DNA from: Gaeumannomyces sp. JS-464
Taxonomy: Eukaryota; Ascomycota; Sordariomycetes; Magnaporthales; Magnaporthaceae
Reading direction: 5' to 3'
Length of the DNA stretch: 64,000 nt
Assembly (NCBI GenBank): GCA_002197995.1
Contig: NGZR01000001.1
Span: forward strand, 12,295,501 to 12,359,500
The translations under genes and the position numbers were made by a program. Shown here piece after piece: positions 44,700 through 56,273 of this stretch. The notes under the pieces are model-generated. The model saw only the letters and a program-made list of their open reading frames with translations, had not been told where the DNA came from and did no database searches. Numbering within the stretch: position 1 is the first letter of the stretch; each line of letters opens with the position of its first letter.

Positions 44700-46030
44700 T
44701 AAAAACGGCTATAATTTTAATTTAAAACCATAATTATTTTTTAATTTAAAAAATATACATTTTTCCGATTGTAAATTACGCGGGTCGGAATAACACATTC
44801 GCCGTTTTATACCGGAATTACTATTAGGATAGGATATTACGAAATATGGTATAATTCGTTCGCAATTATAACATATATTATAAATCCCGCTTATTATAAT
44901 AATATAAATAAAAATTATTACGCTTTTTTCCGGTTTTAAACCAATTTTAAAAAAACATTTCGATAAATTTATAATAAAACTTCCCGCTATTAAAAAAAAA
45001 CCGAAATATTTAATAGTAATTATTAACAAATTATTAAAAATACATTTAATTAAAAGCTATGCATAATATAAAAGCAAAAAAATATATAGCAAAATTCCGT
45101 TTTGCTTAATAGCGATTTCGTAGCTTTCCGAATAGTATTATATCCGATAAAGTTCGAATTAAGTCGGAAAATTTTGGATAAAACTATACTTTTAAATGGG
45201 AATCAAACAATTACTTTTTACTTTTTTCCATTTTAAAACAAACGGGGGCATAAAATAAGCAAACCAAAAAGTTTAGCATTATTTACGCTATTTTATTACT
45301 TTCGCGTAAACCAATTGGTTATAATATTTTAACATTTGTTAGCTCGCGCTTAATAATAAAAATTCGATTATTACGAAATATAACCCTAACCGTTTACTTT
45401 TCGGATTCGATATTAACCCGATTTTAATATACCTTTATTAAATAACGCGTTTAAAGCTAATAAGAAAAAGCGCGTTTTCGCTTTTTTTAACCCACTTACG
45501 CGAAGGATTAAAACTCGCTATAATAACCGCGGCATTTACGTAGTAATAATAAAAGTTTTAAACGAATAAATTCCGCCGTTCGGCCGAAAAATACAAAAAA
45601 GGATAAAGTTTGGCTATCTTTTCGCAATATTAAAAAAAACCGCTTTAGCAAAAAGCTAAATTAAATGGCAAACAAATACGAAATAATCGCGGTTTTAACT
45701 CCTTTTATTATTATATTAAATATGCTTAAAAGCATTTACCCCACTTTTTACGTGGAACTAATCGAACGAGCAACGGACGACCCGTTTTCGTTATAAATAA
45801 ATACGAATATACGATTAAGCCTCGTTTTAATCCCATTACCGGAAAATAGCGAACCCCGGAAAAAGTGGTTTGTAAAAAAGATATTGGTAGTAAAAAACGC
45901 TAAAAAGCGGGGAAAAAAGCAAATACTAATAAAATGGGTAGGATAAAATAAAACGGATTAAAACCTATTGGAAAATTTCGAAAATATAACGGCAATGGTA
46001 AACTTCGAAGCGCAATAAGGAAACGCGCGC
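44700..46030 (+). pseudogene. Element E integrase and chromodomain relic
   Basis: Near 45,120-45,450 the plus strand carries the decayed integrase core with the PFQTNGG-like region. At 45,600-46,030 a chromodomain region is readable: KVWLSFRNIKKNRFSKKLN, FYVELIERATDDPF, KILVVKNAKKRGKKQILIKW and NLLENFENITAMVNFEAQ. An antisense open frame at 44,709-45,029 is only a by-product. Confidence 0.75.
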
Positions 46031-47941
46031 ATTTAAAACGGTCCCGAATTGCGAAACAAAAAAAAGCAAACGGCGGCGTTACGTAAATAAAAAAGGCGCG
46101 TTACGGGTGTTTAACTACCTAAAAATAAGGAAAAACCGAAAGGCGGGCGAACGCGCACCATATAAAAATACGAAGTTAAAACGACCCCTAATTTAACTAC
46201 AATTACGAACGATGCGATAAAAAGCAAAAAGCGCGCCGGTTTTAAAATTTTAGCGAAAAAAAAACAAAAACGAACGACAAAGTTAAAGCGCGCCGGCCTA
46301 AACACGAAAAAAAAAAAGCCTTAGCACGATAAGTTATTACCATACCTAAAACCCAACTCCAAAAAAAAAAAACCTGCGCGTATACGGAGGGAAAGCGGAA
46401 TTAAAACGCGTTTTTTCGTTAAAAAACTCCTTTTCCTCGAGCTTAAAAGGAAAACGGTACCGACGGGAAAAAAAGCTGCCGCCGCTGCGATTAACATTCC
46501 GGCGACGACGACGCTCCTTACGGTGCCGGGCGGCACGAAAGGAGGGCGACGGTTTATAACGCTTCGAGCTAAAATGATAAGCAAAACGACGACGCGCCGA
46601 GCTTTTACCAAACTAAACACGGTTATTGCCAGCCATTAAATAATAACGTTAATAAGCCGGTTATCGCGCGCTTTAGCGTAACGCTCCGCTTTTATTTAAA
46701 ACCTTTGCGGACGATTAGCGACGCCGTTATTAAAAGCATACGGGGAAAGGCTAGTTATTTGCATAAAGCCGAAACTACAAATAAGCGTATCCATAAGCTA
46801 TTAGCTTTAATTGCTATAACGGGAAGGAATACCAGCCGCATTGCCGAAAATCAAAGCGTTTTTCGCGGGGTCGGCATTTTAAATATGCTAACGGTTAAAA
46901 CTCGCGTTAATTTCGTTAAAAAATCGCGATTAATGCTAATAGGTAATAAAATACTCGCAAATAAGGATTAATCGCGAGCTTTTGCCGAAAAAGACGTTAA
47001 ACGTGAAAATATGTCGATCATTAATCGTTATAGTAAAAAGGTTACGCCGGGCACGGCGAAAGGCAAAGCTCGAAACGTAAGCAGCATTAAAGGTGTTGCA
47101 ACCCGCTATTTTCCTTTGCGGCAACGGTTGTAAGCTTGTCCGGGTCGGTATTTTTTGCAAACCACGACCCTAATAACCTTCGACTTTTAAAAGCACGCGT
47201 TACATTCGTACTTTTGGTGGACGAAAGCCGCGTGCTTTTCGTTCGACGAGTTATTCGTTAAGTTAATCGCGTCGGCAGCGCGACGGCTTTTATCGCGCTT
47301 ATGTTAAAAAACATAATAGGTTAAACACGGATAACAAACTGGCGTGGAAAAACTTACGCGTTTAAACGGATCGCCGTTACTACCGCTAAAAGGCGGAAGA
47401 AAAGCGGCAGCGGTAGTAAACATCGTGGATAACGTGCGGGTGGAAGTTAACGTTCGTAATGGAATAAAAGCGAAACAAGGCGAGGACGTAACCGTAGCAA
47501 GCAAAAAAACGAAAATTGTTAACCAGTATTTAAAAGGAAAAGCGAAGGAAAAACGGAAATGGTTAAAACGAAAGCTAAAATCGAAATAATAACGAGCGAG
47601 AAAATTTTTTAGCAAAAGCGAAATCGTAAAAAGGATAAATAAGTTACGCGAAATAACCAAAAGCAAATATAAAAAAGGGAAAAAAGAAGCGAGGCAATTA
47701 AAAACCACGAGGCAACCAGGAAGCAAACCGTCGCCACCGATAAAAAAGGAAAGAACGCCCGGGTTAAAACACGAAGAACCCAAGCACCTACCTAAAAGCC
47801 GACCCGGGGCCGAACATACCAATAACACCCCCAATACGGCACGAGGCCTTTTAATAAAAGGGCCACCTATGCTAACGGAGCGCGCGAAAAACGGGAAAGG
47901 AACGAAACAACTAAAAAAGGCGAGCCCGAAAGAGGCGGTTA
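46030..47941. other. Element E extra 3' region, coding strand uncertain
   Basis: This 1.9-kb region lies between the chromodomain and the 3' LTR. Both strands are unusually open. On the minus strand, frames at 47,304-47,966 (220 codons, with its first ATG inside the LTR), 46,936-47,160, 46,321-46,620 and 46,111-46,305 read from the LTR toward pol and are rich in Ser, Pro, Phe and Leu. On the plus strand, 46,705-46,971 and 47,344-47,589 share one frame and are Lys-rich. It is GC-richer than most of the block. By analogy with elements C and D2 I favour an antisense accessory gene, but composition alone cannot settle this. Confidence 0.45.
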
Positions 47942-48121
47942 TGTTATGGTTCCGTGCTTTGGGCACGGAAATGATAGCTTAGGGGTTACTTTTAAGCCAA
48001 TTCGTATATATATAAGAACCATATAACCTTTCCCATAGCCTTTTCTTTTTTCCTTTTTATTTTTTAAAATAACATTATTTTAACGCCTATTGGCGACCAC
48101 CTAATGGCTAGGTTTATTACA
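47942..48121 (+). repeat. Element E 3' LTR
   Basis: A 180-bp LTR from TGTTATGG to TTATTACA, with the inverted repeat TTCCGTGC...GCACGGAA at 47,950-47,970 and a TATA-like run. It is less mutated at its 5' tip than the left LTR. Confidence 0.9.
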
Positions 48122-48427
48122 TATAACGAAAGCATTTTACATAACGGGAGGAATTTTATAAAAAAGTTAAGCATTAGTTTTAATTTAAAAACTCGCAAAA
48201 AAAAAAAAGGTATAAGGGTAGCGGAAAAAAAATTAAAAATAGTAAATCGCGACGACGAAAAGTCGAAGCAGCACGCGATAACGCTTTTCGTTTTTGCACC
48301 CGACCAAACATTTTATTAACTTAAAAAAAGGGATAAAGGAAGGTAAAAAAGGAAAATACTTACCAGTTAATAAAAAGCGGGGCGGTAAATTTAGCTAAAA
48401 GGATTTAATTTAAAAAACAAAACTTAA

Positions 48428-48832
48428 TGTTACAATTAAAGCCGGTAAAAAAAGAACGGTAAGCGGACAGTTTAAAAAAGCTTATTTAGCTTTATTAAAC
48501 GAAGTTACGTAATAAGCTTAAATAAACCCCGGTTTAATTTATTAATTTAAAATAAATTAACAAATTACGAGCCGTTTTATTAATTTATAACAAATTAACA
48601 AATTATAACGAAATGTATAAAAAGGTTTATAAAAATATAAAAAGGTAAGCCTTTTTCGTATTAGTAAATTTAATTAAAGCTTTAGTATTAATTAACCATT
48701 TAGGTATCCTTTTAAAGCAATTAATTAAAACGCTGCATTTTAAAACCCCGAGTTTTTTAAAGTTGTCGACAAATGCATTATATTAACCCTTTTTAAATAC
48801 CTTACTTTAAAAGCAAAACCCCGGTTGTAACA
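48428..48832 (+). repeat. D2 3' LTR
   Basis: A 405-bp partner of 37,531-37,945, with the same pair of tandem units (TTTATTAATTT... repeated) and the same end CCCCGGTTGTAACA. The 300 bp before it (48,122-48,427) align with the sequence next to the element C 3' LTR, which shows that D2 resumes after E. Confidence 0.88.
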
Positions 48833-49220
48833 TTACGACGATTACTTTTCGCATTTAAAAAAAAAGCTAAAATACGATTAGTTTTTTTTTAAAAATAGCT
48901 TAAAAATTAATTATACCCGGAATTATAAAAATGGTATTAACTTTTACGATAAAAAGTTAATATGCGCAATTACGAATAAAGTTTTATAACTTTCGAACTT
49001 TAAATTTCTTATTTAATAATTTGCGTTACCTAAATGCTTAAATAGCATAAATGCTTAAACGAAAAATGCAAAGTTTATATGCATTAAAAGGCTAAAATTT
49101 AAATAAACGGATAAAGTCGAAACGTATAACGAAAGTACGGTACGAAAAACGAATGGATTTCTAAAACCTCGAAATTAAAAAATTAAACTAATTACTTGTA
49201 AAAAGGTATAAAATGGGAAA

Positions 49221-49649
49221 TGTTACAATTAAAGGTTTGCTCCTAAAGTAAAGCACTTCAGGGGTAAAAAGAACAATATCGCTAATGCTGGTAAACAAGG
49301 GAACACGTAACTTAAAAGGACAATTTAATTGCTTGCTTTAAAAAATGCCTAAAAGCTAACTTAGGTTAACTAATGCCAAAGCCTTAGTTAAAGCTATTTA
49401 AAACAATAGGAAATCCATCTTTTATATATACGCTGCTTTTTGCCTTATATTAGGTTGGATTTATAAATTTGTGGTTTCGCTAATACAAATTTAAAAATCC
49501 TTTTAGCTTTATAAATTTGTGGTTTTTTTAATACAAATTTAAAAATCCAGCTATAATTACGTAACCCTACGTGTCCGGGTGCGGGGCAAAAGCACCGTTT
49601 AAAACTTTTTCCGTTTTGCCGTTTTAAAGTTTGCACATTAATCGTAATA
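49221..49649 (-). repeat. Element C 3' LTR
   Basis: 429 bp. Two tandem 48-nt units start at 49,463 and 49,511, each able to form an 8-bp stem (AAATTTGT with ACAAATTT). A TATA-like run at about 49,423-49,435 lies downstream of them in the coding direction. Confidence 0.9.
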
Positions 49650-49854
49650 TTAGGTTTCCCTTTTTAAGCTAAATCCTTTTAATTACGTTTTATCGCCCCG
49701 CTTTTTATTAATGGTAAATACTTTTTTTTTTTACCATTTCCCATTCCTTTTTTATTTTAACAAAATGTTTAGTCGGGTGCGAAAACGTCCTTTTACGAAA
49801 AAAACCTTATAGCGTAAAAACCTTTTTATTTAAATCGTTTTTTCTTTTATTAAA

Positions 49855-50335
49855 ATGCTTTTTTGTTTTTTTTATTACGAGGTTTTAAAACGTAAAAAAA
49901 TGCGAGGCTTTTTTTTAAAACTTTTTTTGGTACGTAAAATGCCTCGGTCGGAACCGCACAAATTACGACATTTTAAGTTTTTCGCTCGAGCAGCTTCGTT
50001 TTATCGGTTTTTAATACTAGCAAATGAAAACGAAAATCGAAACGGTAAAAAAAAAACGTCGCGTTTTAAATAATAAACGTCGTATTTTAAATAACAAATT
50101 CGAGCGTTTGCGTAAACAAAAAAAAATATAATTTAAAAAAAAAATGCGTGCAATCCGTCGTGGTATTAACGCAATAAAAAAGTTAAAGCGTATCGAGCGG
50201 GAGGAGGCCGACCGGGAGGCTCGCTAAGCTTTTTCACAATTTAAGCCATTCGTAACTCCTTTTTTTTCGGCTAGCAAGTATCCGGGTGCAATTTTAACTT
50301 GGATTTGTTTGCCTTTTTTAACCAAAGTAAGTTGT
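49855..50335 (+). pseudogene. Antisense accessory gene of element C
   Basis: Plus strand, opposite to pol, starting close to the 3' LTR and reading toward the end of pol. The best conserved block (50,144-50,227) reads MRAIRRGINAIKKLKRIE followed by REEADREAR, a charged coiled-coil-like segment. It is found three times in the window at about equal distance from the tRNA-like pair. A TAA follows in all three copies; the same frame then continues with QVSGCNFNLDLFAFFNQSKL, so the stop may itself be a C-to-T change. The copy in C2 also keeps a Cys-rich head. The layout resembles small hypothetical proteins common in ascomycete genomes (from memory, not checked). Function is unknown. Confidence 0.55.
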
Positions 50336-50358
50336 GATTTTTTTTAACAATTTCTTTA

Positions 50359-50429
50359 AGTTTTATAGCGCATTAAACGTGGTTTTGGTTTTTTTTACCG
50401 AAGTTTCGGGTTCGAATCCCGGTACGATT
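50359..50429 (+). tRNA. tRNA-like sequence a of element C (Lys-TTT-like)
   Basis: 71 nt. The acceptor AGTTTTA pairs with TACGATT at 6 of 7 positions. A 5-bp anticodon stem TTGGT/ACCGA closes a 7-nt loop of T only, so the nominal anticodon is TTT. The T-arm CGGGTTCGAATCCCG is perfect and matches the polymerase III B box. The D-arm is weak. It is probably inactive after mutation but clearly tRNA-derived. Confidence 0.5.
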
Positions 50430-50553
50430 GTAAAAGTCGATAAGTTTTTAAGCTTGCCCGAAATTTATCGAACTTTTATCCTTTTTTTTTTTTTGCTAAC
50501 CGTTCGGCGTAAACTTTTTGCTTTATTTGGTTTCGGTAAATGCTGCTTTTTTT

Positions 50554-50626
50554 TAACCTAATAATAAAGCGGTATTATTTATAACACTCATTTTGTAAAT
50601 CCCGGGTTCGACTTTCGGCTAGGCTA
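50554..50626 (+). tRNA. tRNA-like sequence b of element C
   Basis: 73 nt. The acceptor TAACCTA pairs with TAGGCTA at 6 of 7 positions, and the single mismatch is explained by a G-to-A change. The A-box region is decayed; the B box GGGTTCGACTT is clear. The anticodon loop is longer than 7 nt, so I give no anticodon with confidence. Confidence 0.45.
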
Positions 50627-50789
50627 AAAAAACCGGCGGTTTTTTTTAGAAATATCGCGGGTGTTTTTTAAAAAAGATCGTCGTTTTACCGTTTTTTAAA
50701 ACATCGCAGGTGTTTTTAAAAAAAATCGTCGTTTTACCGTTTTTTTTTGCTAACCTTTTTATAAGCGCTTTTACCGGTATTCCGCTAAA

Positions 50790-51900
50790 GCTTTTTAGTA
50801 ATTTATAAAGCTAGTTCCTTTTTTTTACGTGTTTTTTTCGTAGCCGTACTTTTTCCATTTAATTAAGTACTTTTTAAGCTTGTTTTTCGGCTTATAGTTT
50901 AAAATTTTTTCGATTTCGTACTTTTATTCCGGGTCGATTTCTATTAACTCGTCGTTTTTAAAAGCCCGGTAACGCTAATTTAAATAGGGAAATATAAAAA
51001 AACCGGGTGGGATTTTATAATTAGCGGTAATCGAAATTTGTAATTTACGTTTAAAACTTTTTTTAATATTTTAAACGGTTTTAGTTTTTATAATTTAGCT
51101 TATCGCTCGGTTATTTCGTTTTAATATTTCGTTAAAAAAGATAAACGTTATCCTTTTTTTTAAAAATCGGTTTTTCGATTTTTTTTTGTTTGCTTAAGTA
51201 GTTATACGGTGCCGTAACTTTTTTAGCTTTGCTTAAAAGTGTTTATGCAGTTTAATAAGCTTCCGTTATTTGTATTTCCGTTATTAAAGCATATTTTTTA
51301 CTTTGGGTTTTTTATACGTTATAAACGTAAACCCGTAATTCGCATAAAACGGTATAATTTTTATGCTTTTATAAACTAAATTGTTATAAGCGAATTAGGC
51401 TATAAAAAATAGTTATACCTAGTCGTTTTGTTTATAATTAACGTAATAACGCAAATATTGTTTTATAGTTTGGTTTATCCGTTTCGTTTATCCATTTATT
51501 TAAAAATGGTAAACCGTAAATAAAAAGTGCTTCGCTTTTAGCTTATTTATAAGCCTTTTTTAAAACTTGCTTGTAAATAGCTTGTTTTTATCCGTAATTA
51601 AACGGTTCGGTATGCCGTATTCCGCTATTACGTGCTTAATAAAAACGTACGCTAGCTCCGTAGCGTTGCTATTTTCTTTATATAGTAAAAACAAAACGTA
51701 TTTGGTAAGCCTATTTATTATTACTAATATATTATCGTATTTCACTTTAATTAACGGTTTTTTAAATTAAAAAAGTTTAATAACGAAGTTTATAATAACT
51801 TTTTACTATGTTTTATCCGGTACTAGTAAAGGTTATAACAACCCGTGCGGTTTATGCTTGTTAGCTTTGTTTTAATATAACTTTCGTAATTTTTTATTGC
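50790..51900 (-). pseudogene. Element C integrase and chromodomain relic
   Basis: The minus-strand block 51,560-51,745 is open and reads DNILVIINRLTKYVLFLLYK, then FIKHVIAEYGIPNRLITDKN and KLFTSKF. The second catalytic Asp (ITD) is kept and a conserved Asp in the DRLTK motif is now Asn. Near 50,790-50,960 the chromodomain is readable (KYEIEKILNYKPKNKLKKYL, then IKWKKYGYEKNT). Confidence 0.8.
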
Positions 51901-52235
51901 GTTTTGTATTTTGGCTCGAATTTTTGCAAACCCGTAATATTATTATAACCGTTTCCACGTTTTTTTTACGCTTTAATAGCCGTATGCTAACTGGTTGTAA
52001 ATTTGTTGGATTTTTTTAAGGTTTAAACTTTTCCTTATCGAACCGTTTTAATAAGCATCCTTTATGCCGGGATTAAAAATCCGTTTAGCCTTTTTATTAA
52101 AATTACTCGTGTTTTTTCAAATATTGCAATTTAATAGTTCGGCCGTCGGTTTAAAGCATCCGCCCGGCCGTTTTCCAACCCTTTTCGGTATTCGATTCGA
52201 ATATCGTAGTTTTGCAAAAACTCGCTCCAACGGAT

Positions 52236-52439
52236 TTATCGCTTATTTAGGTTTTTGCTTATGGTAAAATGCGTTAAGTTTTTATAATTTATATATATTA
52301 TAACCTGGTATTTCGCTTTATAAAAGTATGGCCGCCACTTTTCAAATGTTTGGATTATCGCTAAAAGTTCCTTATTATAAATTTGGTAATTTAATTTAAA
52401 TTCGTTTAACTTTTGCAAAAAGAACGCATAAAAATGCAA
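52236..52439 (-). pseudogene. Element C RNase H relic
   Basis: An open stretch of 67 codons with QKLNEFKLNYQIYNKELLAI, the typical Gypsy RNase H motif around LNYEIYDKELLAI, and a later INYKNLTHFT segment (from TDHKNLTYF). The catalytic Asp in YDKELL is changed to Asn. Confidence 0.85.
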
Positions 52440-52849
52440 CCGTTTTTAATCGTCCCGTTATCCGAGTTAACCGCTAATCGCGTAATTTAACGCGTCGGTT
52501 TTAACTTCGAAAGGTTTTTTTAAATTTAAAAATATTAATATTAGTTTTTTTAACACGGCGTTTCGTAATTATTCGAAAGCTTTTTATTTTTGCCCCTTTT
52601 AATAAAACTGGTAATCGTTTTTAATAAAATTCGTAAATAATATAGCGATTTTGCTATAATTACGGATAAACCGTTTGTAAAAGTTTAAAAACCTTAAAAA
52701 CCCTCGTATTTTTGTGACGTTTTAAATATAAGCCATTTTTTAACTTTTTTAACTTTTTTAAGGTTTATACGAACCTGTCCGGGTATAATTATAAATTTTA
52801 AAAAAGCGACTTTTTACGAATGCTATTCGCACTTTTCCGGTTTAACGAA

Positions 52850-53300
52850 AAGTTTCGCGTTAAACAACTTTTAAAGCATTTTATATATATGTTATTTATG
52901 TTTTTTTATCGTTTTCGAAAAAATTAAAATATTATCCAAATACGCGAAATAAAAATGTCGAAATACTCGCGTAATACGTGGTTAATTATTTTTTAAAACG
53001 TAGCTAATACGTTAATAAGCCCGAAAGTTATTACCAAAAATTCGTAACATTTAAGCTTTATTTTAAAAACCGTAAACCATTTTTAGCCTTTTTTAATTCG
53101 TACTAAATTATAAGCTTTCCGTAAGTTTAAAACCGTAAAATATTGGGTTTTACCGAGCTTATCGCGCAATTCGTTAAAAAAGGTAAAAAATACCGATTTT
53201 TTATCGTAGTTTCGTTTAACGGGCGGTAATTAACGCATATTCGTTCCGTCCCGTTTTTTTTCCTTTTTTATAAAATCCCGTATCCTATTGGAAAGTCGAA
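52850..53300 (-). pseudogene. Element C reverse transcriptase relic
   Basis: On the minus strand the active-site block reads FYFAYLDNILIFSKT near 52,935-52,975 (YLDN from YLDD). Upstream palm motifs are present but frame-shifted. The equivalent block in C2 lies near 62,070-62,110. Confidence 0.75.
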
Positions 53301-55899
53301 AAATTTAATATATCCTTTTCGTAAGTTTTCCTTTAATTGTTTTTTTAGCACTTTTTATTACCGAAAGTTAAATTAATATAGCTTTTAATATTTAAATTGC
53401 GTATTTAGCTTAAGTTTAATTTTAAAATCGAACGGTTTATATTTAAAAAGCACCGTTTTTAAGTTTTTCCGGAATAATTTTTATATTTGTAATATTTTCC
53501 GGAACATTCGTAAGCCGTTTTTTTAATATTAATTTAATCGTTTTAATCGCTTTCCATTTTGGATAATCGTATATTTATTAATGCCAAATGTAAAAATAAA
53601 TTGCTAAATCCTATTACCGTTATAACTTCCTTTTATTGCTTTTTATATTTACGGTTTAAAATTCGTAATTGGTAAACCGTTTTAATTATTCGTAGCTTTT
53701 CCTATTAAATTTAACCGGTAATTTAATTTATCCGTAAATTGTTTTTTTTAAGCTAAAAGATTTCGAAAATTACATTTCCTTTTTTTATATTTAGTTTATC
53801 CAATATAACAATAACGTTTTCCCTATTCCGGGTGTATAATATTACTAATTGCGTTTTTTAATCGATTTATTTTTTATTATAAATGATAAATATTTTTTTA
53901 ACCGTTTTAAATTGGTATGGTTAACGTTTCCGTTTCGTAGGAATTTTATACCGTTTAACCGTTTATAGCGATACGTAATCGCTTTATATTTCGCAATCGA
54001 TTATTATTTTAACTTTTTTTTTCGATATTTTTATCCGAAATGTTAATAAATCGTATGGTTAATTCGATTTTACTATTGCGAAAGTTTTTATTATTTTCGG
54101 TGTTTTATTTCGTGCTTTTTATTCGGGTGGTTTTTTTAATTTTTTAATAAAAAGAACGAATATCGTACGTTCGTCTTTTTATCCGGGTTAAACGGTACGT
54201 ACGTTCGAGCGATTTTTTAATATTAGGTTTTCGCTTTTTATGCTATATGCTTTTTGCATTTTACAGTTTCGCATTTTCCTTAATCGAGCATTTTGGTAAT
54301 ATATAACATCGAATGCCGTTCGTTAGGTTTAAAAATTGCGGTAAACCTGCCGATCCAAATTAGCTTTTACCGTAGCAATTAAAATGCCAAACGGGGTTTA
54401 ACTTTAAACTCGTTTCCCAGCTTTCGTAAAAAAAAATCGTATTTAAGCTTAAGTCGTAAATGGAATTTGCATTTTTTATAAATGCATTTTGCCTAATAAA
54501 AATATAAATATCCAAAATGTTTTATATTAATATTAGGGTGGTTTTTAGGAATTAGCGCAGTTTATTTTAACTCGTTTACGTTTTCGGATTTGTAATTAGC
54601 ATATTTAATTTTTTGCTAATCGTTAAACTACGATAAAAGTTAACCGTCGTTTTTATCCGTTAAAATAGCGTAATATAACGGGCCATTTAAATGTTTTGGA
54701 ATTTTAACGTTTTAAAAACACTTCGAAATATTAAAGGGTGTAAAAGCGCGTTAATCTTTTTAGTTTGCCTGCTTTTCGCGGATTATAAATACGAAAGTTC
54801 CGCCGTTTAAACTTTCCGCTCGTTTTTTAAAATTCGGCCGTTTTAAAATTTTAACCATTTCGGTTTATTTTAACGTCGGTGTTAAAATTTTTCGACTTTC
54901 GAAAAAAATATGTTTAATTTAAAAGCTTTTTTCGGGCTTTTCCTTTTTTCGCGTTATTTGTTAAAATTGCTCCTTTTTAAATTTCGCGAAAAGCGGTATC
55001 GTTTTTTTTTTCCGAGTTTTTAAGCTCGAAAACGATCCGTTATTTTCCTTCGCTATTATATTCGAGCTTTATAATTTTAAGCATATAAATGCTTTGTAAT
55101 TTCCAAAAATATTATCCGGTAACCTTTTTATCGGATTAATATATAGCATATAGTTCGTTATAATAGCACGTTTAGCTAAACGTTGCTTTAAAATATAATC
55201 CTTTTTATATTAAACTTTTTTACGTTCGTTAAAAGTTTGTTATTTAGCGGTTGCTATTTCGCTAAAAGCAATTAACTTTTATATAGTTAATTTAGCCGTA
55301 TTTAAAACACTTCCCGTTTTTTAAATTTATTTTTGCTTTTTTTATTACCTTTATTTTAATAAACGGCTCCCGCATTAAAATTTATAAAGTTTAAATGCGT
55401 TTTATAAATCGTAATAGGTTACTATTTGGCTTTTTTTTTAATTAACTTTATTACTTTATACCGCATTTTTAAAACCGTATTCTTTTTTTTTTATTATTAT
55501 TCGTATAATTTATCGCTAATACGAACCGCGTTTTAAAACGTAGTTTATAAAAAATTCGGGGCGATTTTGTTTCGCAAATTCGTTTTTACGTTTTCGCGCA
55601 ACCCGTTATAAAAGTGCAATATTAACGTAACGTTGCTTTAATTAAACTTAGTACTAATTTGTTAAAAGTTTGCTACGTATTTAACTACGGCTTTTTGCTA
55701 TTTAAAAGCCAGCAAATTTTTTTTAGCGATTTAAGTTTTATCGATTGTTTTAAACATTTCGCCGACCTTTTTTCCGAAGGTTTCGAAACTGGCGAAAATA
55801 AATTTGGTAGCTTTTTAGCTATTTTTATACCTTTTAAAATAATTACTTTAGGTTAATTAAAACCACTTTTTTACCTTACCGTTTAATTTGGTAATAGCG

Positions 55900-56255
55900 T
55901 AAGCCACTTTTTATTCCTCGTTTACGAATTACTATTCGTAAAATTTAAAATAGCTTTTGCATTTAGTAAAAAACGTTTTAAATTTGCCGTTTTCCTTTTC
56001 GTAAAAATCCGAGGACGGAAACTTATACGTTTAACCGCGATAAGCGCTTCGAAAAATAGCAATTTCGTGGTAAATTGCTTTACCTCGGCCTGGCTTTTAG
56101 CGATTTCCTTTTTTATAAGTTTAAAAAGGCTGGCCGTGTTAACGGTTTCGTCGAGGTCGTATTTAACACCGTTAAAGGTAAAAACCGTTTTTTTTTCCTT
56201 AGGTTTTTTGCTATTACTCGTTATAATTGTATTATCCTCCTTTTAACGAGGTATT
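55900..56255 (-). pseudogene. Element C Gag N-terminal relic
   Basis: The minus strand reads TVFTFNGVKYDLDETVNTAS, then LFKLIKKEIAKSQAEVKQF, just inside the 5' LTR. This is the start of Gag. Downstream the frame breaks repeatedly. The opposite-strand open frame at 56,075-56,257 is a by-product. Confidence 0.65.
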
Positions 56256-56273
56256 AAATAAAATTAATTAAAA

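Larger units (their letters stand above)
40953..48121 (+). mobile_element. Element E: chromodomain Gypsy element, full length
   Basis: LTRs at 40,953-41,131 and 47,942-48,121 (179 and 180 bp) are flanked by TATAA at 40,948-40,952 and 48,122-48,126. The element is 7.17 kb and inserted in D2. Plus-strand order is Gag, reverse transcriptase, RNase H, integrase, chromodomain, then 1.9 kb of extra sequence. All reading frames carry stops or frame changes, but the order and motifs are clear. Confidence 0.92.
37531..48832 (+). mobile_element. Element D2: Gypsy element split by element E
   Basis: LTRs at 37,531-37,945 and 48,428-48,832 share the same orientation, start with TGTTAC and end with TAACA. 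They are flanked by TTACG on both sides (37,526-37,530 and 48,833-48,837). Element E (40,953-48,121) sits inside, so the D2 sequence itself is only about 4.1 kb. It keeps the leader and start of Gag, then jumps at about 38,520 to the end of pol (integrase, chromodomain), so protease, reverse transcriptase and RNase H are deleted. The end of the 3' module resumes at 48,122-48,427 after E. Confidence 0.88.

Noticed and set aside
44709..45029. Minus-strand frame of 106 codons in element E
   Set aside because: It lies opposite the integrase region and is made of Ile, Asn and Tyr codons expected from AT-rich DNA.
50334..50561. Plus-strand frame of 75 codons
   Set aside because: It runs through the first tRNA-like sequence; the motif SGSNPGT is simply the translated T-arm.
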